64,000 nucleotides of DNA from Pseudopyrenochaeta lycopersici (Eukaryota > Ascomycota > Dothideomycetes > Pleosporales > Pseudopyrenochaetaceae), in the NCBI GenBank assembly GCA_003313425.1, contig NHZP01000002.1, forward strand, positions 372,001 to 436,000, in the 5' to 3' direction. The notes under the pieces were generated by a model, which was not told the origin of the DNA, ran no database searches, and saw nothing but the letters and a program-made list of their open reading frames with translations. Positions 13,680-24,320 of this stretch are shown here, one piece after another (position 1 is the stretch's first letter; each line of letters begins with the position of its first letter). A program made the position numbers and the translations under genes.

Positions 13680-14660
13680 GAGCCACTTCTAGAGCCCATG
13701 CACGGGTTTCCAAGGGCAAGAGTCAAGACCTCAGGGTCTGAGCCATCTAACTCCACGATACCTCCTGTATGAATACGACCCTGTTCATTGCTATAAATCA
13801 AGGGCATCGTCGCGACCTCACGTATTTTATCTATTTTCATCATCCTGTATGATGCACAAGGAGTCTACCCACAAATAGCTATAGCCTAGGCCCTTGGTCA
13901 CCGTGATTGCATCCTGGAGGGTCTTCGGTAAGTCATGAATGCAATGGCGCAGCTGGTCCCTTCAAGCCTTGCACTCGTCATCTTATGAAGCTGATCACCG
14001 CCCCAACAGTAACTTAGGGCCACATACTCGATTCGGGCCACTTCGACATTAGTTACCAAGTTTATCTGGTAATTGTCATCATACTTTTGTATGTGGAGGA
14101 GCCGTGTTGGACGGAATGATGATTCATCTATTGCTGTACGACTGTTTCTATGTTCTTTAATGCAATTGGATATCCATGATTTTGCGAGTTTGTAAGTCTC
14201 AGGGTTGTCTGGATCAGGATTGATGGGGACTGTGTCCAATTTACCCTTGTAAGTCTCTAAGTGCCTATCAGCAATGTGTACAAATTGACATACATTGGGA
14301 AATATGAGTACCGTTGGTGTTCATGATCCAACTTCCTGCTGAAAACATTCTGAAAGGCACTCCATCGCATAATCGTGTATGCCCTTTTGTCAGATGCAAT
14401 GACAGGTGTCGGCCATCTCGCGTATAAGATGGATCCCATCTTTGGTACAAGCCAGGAAACGGCATCAGATCATCAATTGTATGTCCCTTCGCCTCAAGCT
14501 TGTTTACTAACGAGAGAAATAAGGTGCATCCAGCGTTGGTGGCTTCTATGATATATTCCGAGTCAAGAGTGGTGACAGTGCAGTAAGGATCGAATGGCGG
14601 ATAGCTCCATTTTGTGCGCAGAATTACTGCTTGACAATATTCACAGGAGTGGGTCTCCAT
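13680..14660 (-). pseudogene. HET-domain (heterokaryon incompatibility) pseudogene
   Basis: Remnant of a HET-domain protein, a family that triggers incompatibility cell death in fungi. Exon 1 (14660-14312) starts METHSCEYCQ and joins exon 2 at 14256 in phase. Exon 2 carries SFRPTRLLHIQ and the hallmark YVALSYCWGG. Near 13944 the frame shifts by one base, after which [12 protein letters not shown] and [15 protein letters not shown] continue in another frame. Near 13846 a second indel restores the first frame ([15 protein letters not shown]). After that the sequence leaves the HET pattern (GRIHTGGIVELDGSDPEV) and runs into AT-rich DNA, so the C-terminal half is missing. Any intact reading would end early at a TGA. 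The two frame breaks and the truncation are seen directly. A sequencing error could explain one indel but not the lost 3' half. Confidence 0.82.
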
Positions 14661-15114
14661 GGCTTGTGTAATCTAGGATGTGGATGTTGAGGCAAATCCA
14701 TGGTGGGGACAACCCTGCCTCCGACACGTCCCCAGACGCACCTGCAAAGCCTCCATAGCAAGAAGAGGTTTATAAAATGCTAGAAGCCCCCAATTATCTA
14801 TGATGGGCGATTGTAGCGTATGAAAGCAAGTGTGGCGGGTCATGCGTCATCCTGGAACTGTCACTGCACCTGAAAAAGAACATCTCGGCTATGTCAATAC
14901 GATAAAGGAAGTTAGAGAGCGCAGCGAGAGTAGTTGAAGAAAAATCGCTCAATTATGGTATTGGCGTGGTCACTCTGCGGGCAGCGCCGCACCAATGTTA
15001 TCAACTCATGACAGCCAGTCATCAGCCCTGGAGCTCCTGAACGCCTATGTCGTTGTCTGCAAACCAGAATTCCCGTAGAAGATAAAAACAGCCTGTGCCC
15101 AGATGAAATCACAT
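14661..15114. other. Spacer between HET pseudogene and NASP gene
   Basis: About 450 bp, holding the upstream side of the HET pseudogene and the 3' side of the NASP gene. No further gene or RNA was recognised. Confidence 0.5.
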
Positions 15115-16476
15115 TTACGCTGGCTCCTCAGTCTTCGATCTCTTCCCATTTGCCGTGTCCTCTTCAACCTCGAGCTTTCTCTTACTACTGCCAACGTCCG
15201 ATGGTGGCGGCGCCGGCGCCTTCGGCTTCTTCTTTATTTTGACCAAGCCCGTCACATCGTTTGCAGACTTGGTAGCCTCAGCAATCTTCGCTTTCTGTGT
15301 TGCTGCATCAGCGCCTAGTAGGCCACCAAGAAGACCCTGGAAGACCGATGAGTCGATGCTGTCAAATTCCTGCTTGGTTGGATCTGATTGTAGGTCTGTG
15401 AGGCGCGTTCGAAGGTCTTCCAGCATGCCCTTTTTGTCTTCAATGATTGACTGCTTCTCTTTCTTTTGTTCCAGTTTGAGGGAGTCCAACGATAGAGCTC
15501 CTTCTTCCTTCTTCAGCCGCGCTTCGAGGCTCTGGATAGCGAGCTCGGTTTGCTTCGCCGCCTCCTTCCGTAACTCCCAGTCGACGCCATCCTTATCATC
15601 TGGCTGCTGTGCTGGATCTGCTGGTGCGTCTGTTTGTTGTCCAGTCTGATCTTCGCGCACCTTGGAGACAGAGGCGAACTCAAGGGCTAGTGAAAGCGAG
15701 TAGTGGGCTTCTGTGACATTCTCGTGCTCAAATGGGTGCAACTCTTCTTGTAATGCGAGCGAGGCGCGGGCGTCGGATATAGCATCGTGGAAGCGCTCAT
15801 TTTCCAGCGAGATCTCGACGAGGAAGCCGTGGCAATCTGCGATTCGCTCCTTGATTGTGCGTGCTTGCGGGCTCAGCTCAGCTTTGCCCTTGCCCTTGTC
15901 AGCAGCGTCTCCTCCCTCTGGCGCTTCCAACTGCTTTGCGTATAGCACACGTGCCAGCTCGAAGGTCTCGTATGCATTGCCAAAGTCGTCCTCGTCTTCT
16001 TCCTGTTCGCCCTCTGCCTCGTCTTCATCTTCGTCCTCGGAGTCTGTCCAGTTCTCGTCGCCCTGGAGCTGGAAGTAGGGCTTCGACTCAACCGACTCTT
16101 CCTTCTGCTCTGCCTTTGCTCCATTTGCCGCGCTCGATTCGGCTTTCGCGTCTGCTTTGGCTGCCTTCTTTGGTTTTGCCTTTTTCTTGTCTTCTTGCGC
16201 CACTTTGTTCCCTAGCACATCGCTCTTAGCGACAGCAACTTTGTAAAGAGCGCGCCCGTAGTAGAAGAGCAGTTCGGCGTTTTCGGGCGCCATCTCGCCG
16301 TTAAGTTCAGCTTGGATCTCGACGGCATTGGCATAATTTTCGGCAGCGGCTGCGAAGTTTTTGGTAGAGTAGTGGATAGAAGCTGCCTTTGAGAGCTCCT
16401 CGAGTTTTTCTTTCGTCCTGGGCAGCTCGTCGCCCTCGTCAACGGCCGCAAGGGGTTTAGTCGCTGCTTCGGCCAT
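15115..16476 (-). CDS. sim3: NASP/Hif1/Sim3-type histone chaperone (SHNi-TPR)
   Basis: Nuclear histone H3-H4 chaperone of the NASP family, which escorts new histones and, in fission yeast, CENP-A. It is a single exon of 453 aa from the ATG at 16476 (MAEAATKPLAAVDEGDE). The frame is open further upstream, but that extension is unlike any chaperone and includes the promoter. Features in order: a first TPR (ASIHYSTKNFAAAAENYANAV, LLFYYGRALYKVAVA), a long acidic insert interrupting the TPRs (SEDEDEDEAEGEQEEDEDD), and the following helices FGNAYETFELARVLYAK. Next come FHDAISDARASLALQEEL and a coiled-coil-like Lys/Glu-rich helix. Basic nuclear-localisation patches (KRKLEVEED, GKRSK) lie at the C-terminus. 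The interrupted TPR is diagnostic of SHNi-TPR proteins. It is divergent from the DNA polymerase epsilon B-subunit gene with 252 bp between starts. Confidence 0.92.
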   Translation of the reverse strand: MAEAATKPLAAVDEGDELPRTKEKLEELSKAASIHYSTKNFAAAAENYANAVEIQAELNGEMAPENAELLFYYGRALYKVAVAKSDVLGNKVAQEDKKKAKPKKAAKADAKAESSAANGAKAEQKEESVESKPYFQLQGDENWTDSEDEDEDEAEGEQEEDEDDFGNAYETFELARVLYAKQLEAPEGGDAADKGKGKAELSPQARTIKERIADCHGFLVEISLENERFHDAISDARASLALQEELHPFEHENVTEAHYSLSLALEFASVSKVREDQTGQQTDAPADPAQQPDDKDGVDWELRKEAAKQTELAIQSLEARLKKEEGALSLDSLKLEQKKEKQSIIEDKKGMLEDLRTRLTDLQSDPTKQEFDSIDSSVFQGLLGGLLGADAATQKAKIAEATKSANDVTGLVKIKKKPKAPAPPPSDVGSSKRKLEVEEDTANGKRSKTEEPA

Positions 16477-16728
16477 TGTAGCTAGCAGTGTGAGGCAAGC
16501 GCAGTCTGTCTGCGGGGTGGAGTGTATGCGACCGTAAATTGGTGTATTTTGGGTCGTGATTATTGGAGTTGGTGGTGGGGAAAGTCTGTATGAGAGCGTT
16601 GGGGGAAAAGTAGCCTGGGTGGCTTGGGCCACCGCGCCCCGGCTTGACGCGTCGACGCGCCGTAAAGTGCATTTGCACTCCAAAGCAGCTTCGGCTCCAA
16701 AGTTTACTCTACTCCGACTACAGCAGCC
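16477..16728. promoter_or_regulatory. Shared divergent promoter with MCB (ACGCGT) element
   Basis: A 252-bp region between the start codons of the NASP-type chaperone and the polymerase epsilon B subunit. A canonical MluI cell-cycle box ACGCGT lies at 16647-16652, followed closely by ACGCGC at 16655-16660. In yeasts ACGCGT is the binding site of MBF (Mbp1/Swi6 and its relatives), which drives G1/S transcription. Both flanking genes serve S phase, so co-regulation is likely. That MBF acts here is inference. Confidence 0.65.
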
Positions 16729-19106
16729 ATGGCGACATCAAGACGACCAGAAAAGCCCTCGGCCGTTCCAGCAAACCCTGTTCCCTCTTCTTCACCCGCA
16801 TTCGGCACGCCCGTCCATCCCATCAACCCCCGCAGGACCGCACCCATTCGCGCCCCGCCAGCATTGAAGCCTGCCGCGAAATCCACGGTCCTTCCCATAC
16901 TATTGCCGCCAGCGACTCTGCGACCACTCGCTTTTCGCACATTCACGAAGAAACACAATCTCACCCTCACATCCACTGCACTCCAAGCACTAGCCAGCTT
17001 TATTGGAAAGCACTGTGGCTCAGGATGGCGAGAAGAAGGGCTGGCAGAGAAGGTGCTGGAAGAAGTAGCAAAGAGCTGGAAGAAGTGCGGTGGCCAGGTC
17101 ATTGTAGACGGCGACAGCGAAACGCTCAAGAGTATTCTCCGGGTGCTCGAAGGCTCCATGAGCGGCGGCCGGATAGTTCAAGGCTCGAATCTCAGCAGGC
17201 AAAGCAGCTTCAGCTTTGGGGCAGAACTGGGTGGGCAAGTTTCTCGGCCGGCTTTGGACAGCAACACGAGCTTTGGCATATCGAGTCTAGAAGTCGAGGA
17301 TAAGGAAGACGATGAAGACTTGTTGAAGGACCCTCGAGAGTGGATCAAGGTCATTGGTGCCTTCGAACAGCCAAAGTTGGTATACAATGTCACACAGAAG
17401 CACTTTAAAAAGTAAGTGGCCAGCATACCCTCAAGAATTCAGCTAACACCCCTAGATCTGCCAACAAACCCTCACTCTTCCCCGATCCTTCTCACAAAAC
17501 TGAACTCTTCCGGCAACGCTACCATATCGTACACCAGCGCATCCTCCGTAATGAGACCTTTCAAGCACCTTCCTTCTCTACTGCTCGGTCCGCTACCCTT
17601 AACCGCACCGGCTCTATTACCACTTCCCAAATGAACACCATCACCCCTGTCGCCAACTTGCTAGGTCGATCTGGTAGCACACATTTATTACTCGGCATGC
17701 TGACTGTCTCGGCCACTGGAGCACTCTCACTGTCCGACCTTACCGGAACCATAACCCTAGACCTTCAGCATGCGCGACCAATACCTGAAAATGGCGCGTA
17801 CTTTGCACCGGGCATGATTGTACTTGTCGAGGGCAGTTACGAAGAAGACGCCGGTGTGGCTTCAACGCTTGGAGGCAGCGGAGGCATTGGCGGAACGATT
17901 GGCGGCAAATTCTTGGGCTTTTCGGTCGGCCACCCCCCTTGTGAACGAAGAACCGCTACCCTTGGTGGCGCTGAAGAGATCGATAAGAACAGCCTGGCTG
18001 GACCGGCATTCGGATGGACTGACTTCCTCGGCGTCGGCTCACAGCGCGCGACTGGCGGGCGTATGAACAAAATCGCGTCCAAGCTCCTTGACCCAGAGAC
18101 TGCGCACAATGTGATAATAGCATCGGATCTACATCTGGATGTACCCTCAACACTGTCCGCGCTTCGAACTCTTCTGCGGACATACACCCCTGATCCAACA
18201 GATGCCCATCCAGTGTACCCCCTTGCAATAGTCTTCATGGGCAACTTCAGCTCCAAAGCCAGCTTAGCAGGCGTACCGGGCGCAGGAAGCATAGAATATA
18301 AAGAGCACTTCGACGCCCTTGCTTCTGTGCTTGCTGACTTCCAACAACTCATCGCACACACCACACTCATCTTTGTACCTGGAGACAACGATGCCTGGCC
18401 AAGCGCATTCTCAGCAGGCGCAGCGACGCCCATACCCCGAAAGCCAGTTCCGCAACTATTCACAAACCGGATACGGCGAGCGGTAGCCGAAGCAAACCGG
18501 GAAGTATGGGGAGCAGGCAAGGCAAAGGGCAAAGAAGGAGAGGTAATCTGGACAAGCAACCCTTCGCGACTGAGCTGGTTTGGCGTGAAGGGCGAGATGG
18601 CGATCCTCAGAGACGATGTTGCAGCACGATTGCAAAGGACAAGCATACGCTTCACTAAACCCGAACCAGATGTTGACGATGAGATGCCATACGCTCCGTC
18701 CACACAACAAAAAGAAGTCGAATCGCAGTATGCTATGGATCTCGATGTCCCATCTGTGCCCACGGCTGCTGTACAGAACAAGCAAAACGACCCGGACCAC
18801 GAAACACAGACTGCGCGCGCTTTAACCAGAACCATACTTTCGCAATCGCACCTTTCCCCATTTCCACTCTCAGCTCGCCCTCTTCACTGGGACTTTGCAC
18901 ACACTCTAAATCTGTACCCATTACCGACAAGCTTGGTGCTCGCAGATTCTGAAGCCCCAGCATTTGTCGTCAAGTATTTTGGATGTACTGTGATGAACCC
19001 AGGGAGCATAGACGAGAGTGGTGGGAGAGGTAGGAGGGAGGGTAGAGCGCGTTGGATAGAATTTGATGTGAGAACCTGCGCCGGTGTCGTGCGTTCTGAG
19101 GGGTAG
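16729..19106 (+). CDS. dpb2: DNA polymerase epsilon subunit B (Dpb2)
   Basis: Essential non-catalytic second subunit of replicative DNA polymerase epsilon, linking the polymerase to the CMG helicase. Exons 16729-17411 and 17456-19106 join in phase (HFKK|SANKP), giving 777 aa. Residues about 65-160 form the small helical N-terminal domain (FRTFTKKHNLTL, VLEEVAKSWKKCGG). An OB-fold follows the intron (VANLLGRSGSTHLLLGMLT). The inactive calcineurin-like phosphoesterase fold follows at about 445-680, with NVIIASDLHLDVPSTL, FMGNFSSKA and FVPGDNDAWPS. The C-terminus LVLADSEAPAFVVKYFGCTVMNPGS matches the family end. The divergent neighbour is the NASP-type chaperone, and the shared promoter carries an MCB element. 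Confidence 0.94.
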
Positions 19107-19909
19107 ATATAGATGTAGATGTAATGTCTGGATGAGCAATGAATGATAAACTTAAATGGATTATTGGCGCACGTTAGTCTCACTGAATTCTCGCACAGTG
19201 CTCCAGGCCCCACTCATAGAGAACTAGTCTACTAAATCTGCAAGGATGATGCAAATGCCTCCCATGTCACATCGGTAGTCGGTGATAACATACTGAAACC
19301 TTCCCCAATCTTAAATGTTTCGGCAAAGACATATGCAAGGCTTCACAAGCCTTTTCAACCCTCCATGTCACCAGGCTGTTAGTCAGCATGGACAAAGCAT
19401 AAGCACAACCCCATCCCAAACTTCACTCCGTCTCTTCTCAACTCTTCATTTCCAACACGCTGTTTGCGCACAGAGACGTTCTCCAAACGGATACACACAA
19501 CACTTTGCGGTTCATGATCTTATGAGGGGGTTGTTCGATTACTCATCATCCTGACCGCACAAAATATTGCGGTCGCAACGCAAGTGGCTCGCCTTAAATC
19601 CGAGCAGGGGCTGGGTGCTTCGTCCGATGTGGAAAGAGAACATGCGAATTACCTGGAAGAGACAGGAGTATGTAAACGGGAGATAGAGCGCTCAATGGTC
19701 GGCGATAATCGTTAGTGCTATATCCGGCCGTAAAATCGGTCCGCAAAGCATTCCGTCGGGGCAACTTGTGTTGTGATCTTTGTATGAGCCGTAGATAATG
19801 ATTTATAGACCGCCATCACTTTCAAAAGAGAGCTGTGATCAATCTCATATCAGGAGTTCATTTCCAAACCAACCACAGTATTCTTCAATTGCTCAAAGCG
19901 CACTTCACA
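19107..19909. other. Spacer upstream of the short-chain dehydrogenase
   Basis: About 800 bp with no recognisable gene. It should include the dpb2 3' end and the dehydrogenase promoter. No repeat or RNA feature was seen. Confidence 0.5.
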
Positions 19910-20958
19910 ATGGGTAATGCATTCAGCCAAGCCTTTCCTCCCAAGCCCAAATTCACAGAATCCTCTCTCAGCGACCTCAAAGGCAAGGTCTACATCGTCA
20001 CGGGTGCAAATGCAGGCGTAGGCAAGGAACTCGCACGCGTACTGTACTCGCTCAATGGCACCGTTTACGTTGGCGCGCGGTCGTCTGGAAAGGCAGAAGC
20101 CGCGATTCATTGGATGAAGGAACAACATCCAAAATCCAAGGGCGTATTAACATACCTGCATCTCGATCTCGACGACTTGGAAGGCATTAAACCGTCTGTG
20201 GAGGAGTTTCTCAGCAAGGAAAAGCGCCTAGATGTTCTCTTCAATAATGCAGGTGTCATGGTGCCTCCGCAGGGAAGCAAAACGAAACAGGGCCACGAGC
20301 TGCAACTCGGGACGAATTGCGTTGCACCATTTCTCTTTACAGAGCTTCTCAGGCCCTTGATGGCTCAGACGGCGCGGACGAGTCCAAAGGGTGATGTTAG
20401 GGTGGTATGGGTGTCGAGCAGCGCGGCGGATCTATTCGCACCCAAAGGGGGTCTTGACGTGAACAATTTGGAATATAAAGTTGATAAAAGCAAGGAGTAT
20501 AAGTATGCAGTTAGCAAAGCAGGGAATGTGCTACATGCGTTGGAGTTCCAGCGCCGGTATGCAGGACAAGGCATTATCAGTGTTGTAAGTGACTTCTCTA
20601 TGATCATCAATTATCCATTCACTGCCAAATACAGTTCAAGTCTAACTGACCTATCCACTAGGCACTCAACCCCGGCAATCTCTCATCGGATCTAAAGCGC
20701 CACGTCAACGTCTTCCTAGCTTTCTTGGTCTCGTTCATTACCTACCCCCCTGTCAACGGTGCGTATACCGAGCTCTTCGCCGGGTTGTCGCCTGAAGTCG
20801 CAGCAATAAAGCCGAATGAGTGGGTCATTCCTTTTGGGCGGATCGCGCCGTTGAGGCAGGATCTTGCCGAGGCGGGAAGGCTGCAGGAAGATGGTGGGAG
20901 TGGAAATGCGAAGAAGTTCTGGGATTGGAGTGAAGAGCAAGTTGCTAGGTATTCATAA
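19910..20958 (+). CDS. Short-chain dehydrogenase/reductase
   Basis: NAD(P)-dependent oxidoreductase of the classical SDR fold, closest in layout to the fungal retinol-dehydrogenase/WW-oxidoreductase-like group. Exons 19910-20584 and 20662-20958 join in phase 0 (GIISV|ALNPGNLSSDL), giving 323 aa. The first in-frame ATG is at 19910 (MGNAFSQAFPPKPKF); a longer reading would need a GTG start. The cofactor motif is TGANAGVG (about 35-42), followed by the NNAG motif (VLFNNAGVMVPP) and a serine-rich strand (VVWVSSSAAD). The catalytic Y-x3-K is in KYAVSKAGN. The C-terminal NPGNLSSDL is the usual substrate-loop segment. The substrate cannot be read from sequence, and no biosynthetic partner genes lie next to it. 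Confidence 0.92.
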
Positions 20959-21761
20959 AAGGATGTGGCGGTAGTATGACGCTATAGAGATGATGGAAGT
21001 GTTTCAGGGCTTGTGTAAGGAATGGACAGTGTTGATGACGGACATCGCTAAGTAGTTTATTATTGGGGTTTTCGTTCTTGAAATTTTGCAATATATGAGC
21101 GTATCGATCTTCAAGGCAACCTTGACACGTTCTAGATCTTTTTCTATCATGCTCGTGATTGACTTTGTAGCAATATTTTTAACCGTTCTTAAAGACAGTA
21201 CGACACCGTCTGGCGAACTGGTGAAGAGATTCCATTAGATTTACCGAGTCTGTACAGAGACCTTTTCTGTGTTGCATAAGGCCCTAATAGTTTGTTTTTT
21301 TGTCTAGTTGGTTGATAATGATGCCTGCCAGGAATTGTCAGCTAGGCAGTGTACTCGTTATAATGCATGTACAGCAAGACGTCTTGCAGATGTGCGATGA
21401 TCTTCTGGAATTGAACACTCGAAATCGACAGTCTCATAGCATGTCTCGTCCTCTGATGTCTATTTTGCGTGGGCGTTGTAGCGATGACAAAATGGCAGTG
21501 GGGGCATCGAATCACTCGTGTCTGACAAACGCGCCCATAGGACGAAAGCTAGCGCCATCAGATGTGCAAGAATCAATTGAGTGAACAATTAGACTGATGA
21601 CTCTGCCTGTGTCTTTGAGGTTGACTCAACCTGCAAGTCGGAAGGAATAACTTTGATCCTTGGTGTGTCAATGGCGGGGTGAGTCAAGTCCAAAAATGTG
21701 CCCCGCCATATAAATCCAGTTGCGCCCACACGGCCCAAACAACACCAAGTCAATTGCAAAT
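20959..21761. other. Spacer between dehydrogenase and lysyl-tRNA synthetase
   Basis: About 800 bp without a supported gene. It includes the dehydrogenase 3' end and the lysyl-tRNA synthetase promoter. Confidence 0.5.
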
Positions 21762-23815
21762 ATGGCCGACGAACAAGCCCCCGCGCAGCCTCAGGCCGAG
21801 GCTTCCAAGGATCTTCACACCGATCCCGTGACTGGCGAGAAGATTTCCAAGAGTGAGCTCAAGCGCCGAACCAAGCAGCGCGAGAAGGACGAGAAGAAGA
21901 AGGAAAAGGAAGCAGCATTGCCCGCGCGGCCCAAGAAAGAAAAGAAGGATGACGTTGAGGAACTGAACCCAAATGTATGCACGTACACGAGGCTCAATTG
22001 ACTGTCCCGCTAATATATTGTAGCAATACTTCGAGATTCGCTCCAACAAGATCAACGCGCTCAGAGCCTCCAAGCAGCCAAACCCATACCCGCACAAGTT
22101 CCACGTCAACTATAGGATCGAAGACTATGTGCGTGACTTTGCGCACCTCAAGAAGGGTGATACAGAGCCGGAGAAGGAGATCCGGATGGGAGTCCGTGTC
22201 ATTACCCAGCGATCTGCTTCCAGCTCGTTGCATTTCTATGTTTGTACGTATGGACAAGATACTCATCTGGCAGGACTGACGTAGAACAGGCAAGGCAGAA
22301 GGCGTCACGATCCAGGTCATGTGCCAATTGCAAGAATCCAAGGCCGACGTGCCCTTCGAGAAGCAGCACGAGAACATTCAGCGTGGAGATATCATTGGCG
22401 TCATTGGCTTCCCAGGCCGAACAAACCCCAAGAAGGGTGGTGAGGGCGAGCTTAGTATCTTTGCTCGGGAGGTCATCCTACTCACCCCATGCTTGAGGAT
22501 GCTGCCAACAGAGCACTTGTAAGCATACTCTACATACCACTCGACGCTATACTAACACTGCAATAGTGGATACAAGGACCAGGAGCAGCGTCACCGAAAT
22601 CGTTTCCTCGACCTGATCATGAACGACTCGACACGCAAAACCTTCATCACCCGAACCAAGATCGTCAAGTATGTTCGCAAGTACTTTGACGAACGAGACT
22701 TCTTGGAAGTACAGACGCCCATGATGAACAAGATTGCTGGAGGCGCCACCGCACGACCGTTCAAGACGTACCACAACGAATTGGATATGGAATTATTCCT
22801 GCGCATTGCGCCAGAACTATACCTCAAGGAGTTGGTTGTAGGAGGTCTCGAGCGCGTCTACGAAATCGGTCGTCAGTTCCGAAATGAGGGCATTGACCTT
22901 ACCCACAACCCCGAGTTCACCACCTGCGAGTTTTACATGGCCTACGCCGACTACAATGATGTCTTGGACATGACCGAAGAGCTCGTAAGCGAGCTGGTCA
23001 AGAGCGTCACTGGCAGCTACGAAACCGTCTACCATACTCAAGGCGGCGAAGTCTATAATGTCAACTGGGCAAGACCTTGGAGGCGAGTAGAGATGATACC
23101 CGCATTGGAGGAGGCTACTGGCGAGAAGTTCCCCCCAGCAAATGAGCTGCACACCACGGAAACCAACGAGTTCCTTAAGCGAGTGCTCAAGAAAGTCAAG
23201 GTTGACTGCTCAGAACCACGGACAAACGCGAGAATGATCGACAAGCTGGTCGGCGAGTTCATCGAAGAGACTGCCATCAACCCTACCTTTATTGTTGGCC
23301 ATCCAGAAGTCATGTCACCACTAGCCAAGTACCATCGCGAGATTCCTGGTCTCTGCGAGCGTTTCGAGGCCTTCGTCTGCAAGAAGGAGATCTGTAACGC
23401 CTACACCGAGTTGAACGACCCCTTTGACCAGCGTTTGCGATTCGTAGGTTTTCTGAATTACCTATTAGACGTTTAATACTAACAATGTCATAGGAGGAGC
23501 AAGCGAACCAGAAGTCCCAGGGTGATGATGAAGCACAGCTGATTGACGAAACCTTCTGCCAGGCTCTTGAGTACGGTCTGCCCCCTACTGGTGGCTGGGG
23601 AATGGGTATCGATCGCTTGGTCATGTTCTTGACCGACCATTACAGCATCAAAGAGGTGCTTACATTCCCCTTCATGAAGGACGTTGTCGAGGACAAGAAG
23701 CCTACTGCAGCGGAGGTCGTCGATATCACACCTAAGCCTGAGGAGGGCATTCGTAAGTGTACCTTGCTACAAAATAGCGGTACTTAAATTCTAACTTTCA
23801 GTAGCACATAAATGA
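21762..23815 (+). CDS. KRS1: Lysyl-tRNA synthetase, cytosolic (class II)
   Basis: Attaches lysine to tRNA-Lys. Six exons (21762-21974, 22024-22243, 22290-22518, 22567-23443, 23494-23752 and 23802-23815) fit in phase for 603 aa. The last exon is only 14 nt and encodes the end LAHK. A Lys-rich eukaryotic N-terminal extension (residues 20-70, [17 protein letters not shown]) precedes the OB-fold anticodon domain ([36 protein letters not shown]). The class II core has motif 1 around [16 protein letters not shown] and [19 protein letters not shown]. Motif 2 is in [20 protein letters not shown] and motif 3 is [15 protein letters not shown]. No mitochondrial presequence is seen. Confidence 0.95.
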
Positions 23816-24320
23816 TTATAGCATAGCATTCAAGGCGTATGAGGGTTTGTTGGGGAATGAGACACGTTTCATGATACATGGAAGCTAGCGGGAATAGTTT
23901 AGGAACTCAATGCTCAAGATCAAAAATTGATACTCTCAGGGCCTTTTTGGTTCATATTTGAGTTGTGACGATATAGTTGACGAAGCTCTCCCGAAAATAG
24001 CGATGAAACATCCGCCTAGCGCATGTCGTGCAGAAGTTCAAGGTTTCGCAGTTCGGCTCCCCACCGATGAACCTCCTTCCGGGGACGGTCCGCCTCGACT
24101 GCCCCGCTCCGGTACATCGATCATTGGCCGACAACGCTAATGGTTCTTATAGTAGTTATAAAATCTCCGTGAGTATTTTCTGGTTGATATTCTTTTGCAC
24201 CAGACGTATTTTAAATAAACCTCAACTTGACATTGTCGTAGAACTTTATAACGATTTCTAGTTTTCGACAACATTGACCCTGAGGCGATTCAAGAATTTC
24301 ATAGATAGTTTTGAGGGAAG
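23816..24320. other. Spacer between lysyl-tRNA synthetase and the Ayg1-like gene
   Basis: About 500 bp with no coding sequence that I can support. It should hold the promoter of the Ayg1-like hydrolase. Confidence 0.5.

Noticed and set aside
16477..16683. Upstream in-frame extension of the NASP-type gene by 69 codons.
   Set aside because: It covers the divergent promoter including the MCB site and does not resemble any histone chaperone N-terminus; the ATG at 16476 begins the expected sequence.
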